Source: Alphaproteobacteria bacterium (lineage in GTDB: Bacteria > Pseudomonadota > Alphaproteobacteria > Rhizobiales > Beijerinckiaceae). Taken from it: DNA of 7,239 nt. The DNA is taken from positions 1-7,239 of the forward strand of contig RFZR01000078.1 in NCBI GenBank assembly GCA_009920595.1, written 5' to 3'. The position numbers and the translations under genes are program-made. Each line of letters starts with the position of its first letter. The first letter of the stretch is position 1. Positions 6,898 through 7,239 of the stretch are shown one piece after another. Below the pieces are notes generated by a model. The model worked only from the letters and a program-made list of their open reading frames with translations. It was not told the origin of the DNA and searched no databases.

Positions 6898-7239
6898 TCA
6901 GAGGACCGCCTTCTCGAGCTTCGGCACCAGCGCGTGGTGGATGGCGAAGGCGATGACGTAGGCGAAGGCGCAGAAGCTGAAGAGGACCGCGTAGCCGCCC
7001 GTCGGATTGGCGTCGAGGACCGCGCCGGCGACGATCGGGAAGATCATGCCGCCGATGGAACCGGCGAAGCCGCCCAAGCCCGAGACCGAGCCGACGGCGT
7101 TCTTCGAGAACGTGTCGGAGACCGTGGCGTAAAGGCTGGCGGACCAGGCCTGGTGGGCGGAGGCGCCGAAGGCGATGAGGAAGACGGCTTCCCACATGCC
7201 GAGACCGCGGACGAAGAAGATCGGCAGCGAGCAGACGGC
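6898..7239 (-). CDS. ExuT-like MFS transporter (hexuronate/sugar-acid type), C-terminal part
   Basis: The last 113 residues of a major facilitator superfamily transporter. The minus-strand frame is open to the window edge (first residues AVCSLPIFFVRGLG), so the ATG at 7197 is internal and the start is outside. Three hydrophobic segments fit the last helices: about 15-40 (MWEAVFLIAFGASAHQAW onward), 48-75 (VGSVSGLGGFAGSIGGMIFP onward, a glycine-rich helix) and 82-104. The pattern of SAHQ, then SDTF-x-x-x-AVGSV-x-G-x-GG-x-x-G-x-x-GGM, ending HHALVPKLE, closely recalls the C-terminus of the ExuT/galactonate-type anion:cation symporter subfamily. The substrate is therefore possibly a hexuronate or related sugar acid, inferred from family only. 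Codons are strongly G/C-ending, unlike all genes to the left of 6812. The TGA at 6898-6900 is followed by a strong terminator. Confidence 0.85.
   Translation of the reverse strand, partial: AVCSLPIFFVRGLGMWEAVFLIAFGASAHQAWSASLYATVSDTFSKNAVGSVSGLGGFAGSIGGMIFPIVAGAVLDANPTGGYAVLFSFCAFAYVIAFAIHHALVPKLEKAVL

Noticed and set aside
6884..7195. Arginine/leucine-rich 103-residue minus-strand frame
   Set aside because: An out-of-frame shadow of the ExuT-like transporter, of the kind produced by high-GC DNA.
1..7239. A new defence, toxin-antitoxin, CRISPR or mobile system
   Set aside because: Every gene of reasonable length belongs to a familiar housekeeping, regulatory, oxidoreductase or transporter family, and no repeat array, transposase or integrase was seen.

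Overview
The window contains two unlike stretches of DNA joined near position 6812. Positions 1 to about 6812 (roughly 50-55% GC by eye) look like a chromosomal housekeeping and metabolic region of an alphaproteobacterium, perhaps Hyphomicrobiales (Rhizobiales). This rests on the style of the predicted proteins and the PPDK and AcuI types, not on a database search. Positions from about 6813 to 7239 are clearly more GC-rich (roughly two thirds G+C) with GC-ending codons, and look like a different genomic background.

Layout of the left part. First comes the 3' end of a Sua5-type threonylcarbamoyl-AMP synthase gene (1-708, +), used in making the tRNA t6A modification. A short spacer holds a small hairpin and a LysR-type dyad. 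A LysR-family regulator follows (793-1704, +). It converges on an acrylyl-CoA reductase AcuI/YhdH-type gene (2754-1768, -). The narrow gap between them holds a striking imperfect inverted repeat made of telomere-like TAGGGNN heptamers. Upstream of acuI, 50 bp away on the same strand, is a 12-helix MFS transporter (4043-2805, -), so MFS and acuI probably form a two-gene operon. A 228 bp divergent spacer separates the transporter from ppdK (from 4272, +), encoding pyruvate, phosphate dikinase.

The ppdK reading frame matches the family through the catalytic-cysteine motif ICGEH, then breaks off. The last 24 residues are unrelated to PPDK and are translated through a strong stem-loop terminator. 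Beyond lies the 3' end of an ExuT-like (hexuronate/sugar-acid type) MFS transporter on the minus strand (7239-6898, open at the window edge). That right-hand piece has its own terminator and what may be the last codons of a convergent plus-strand gene (NIVVAG-stop). It therefore looks like an ordinary convergent intergenic region of another genome or replicon, abutted to a broken ppdK. An assembly chimera is the simplest reading; a genuine recombination junction is the alternative.

I see no defence system, CRISPR array, insertion sequence, rRNA or tRNA, and nothing that I would call a new biological system. The most interesting items are the composition break inside ppdK and the heptamer-array hairpin between lysR and acuI.
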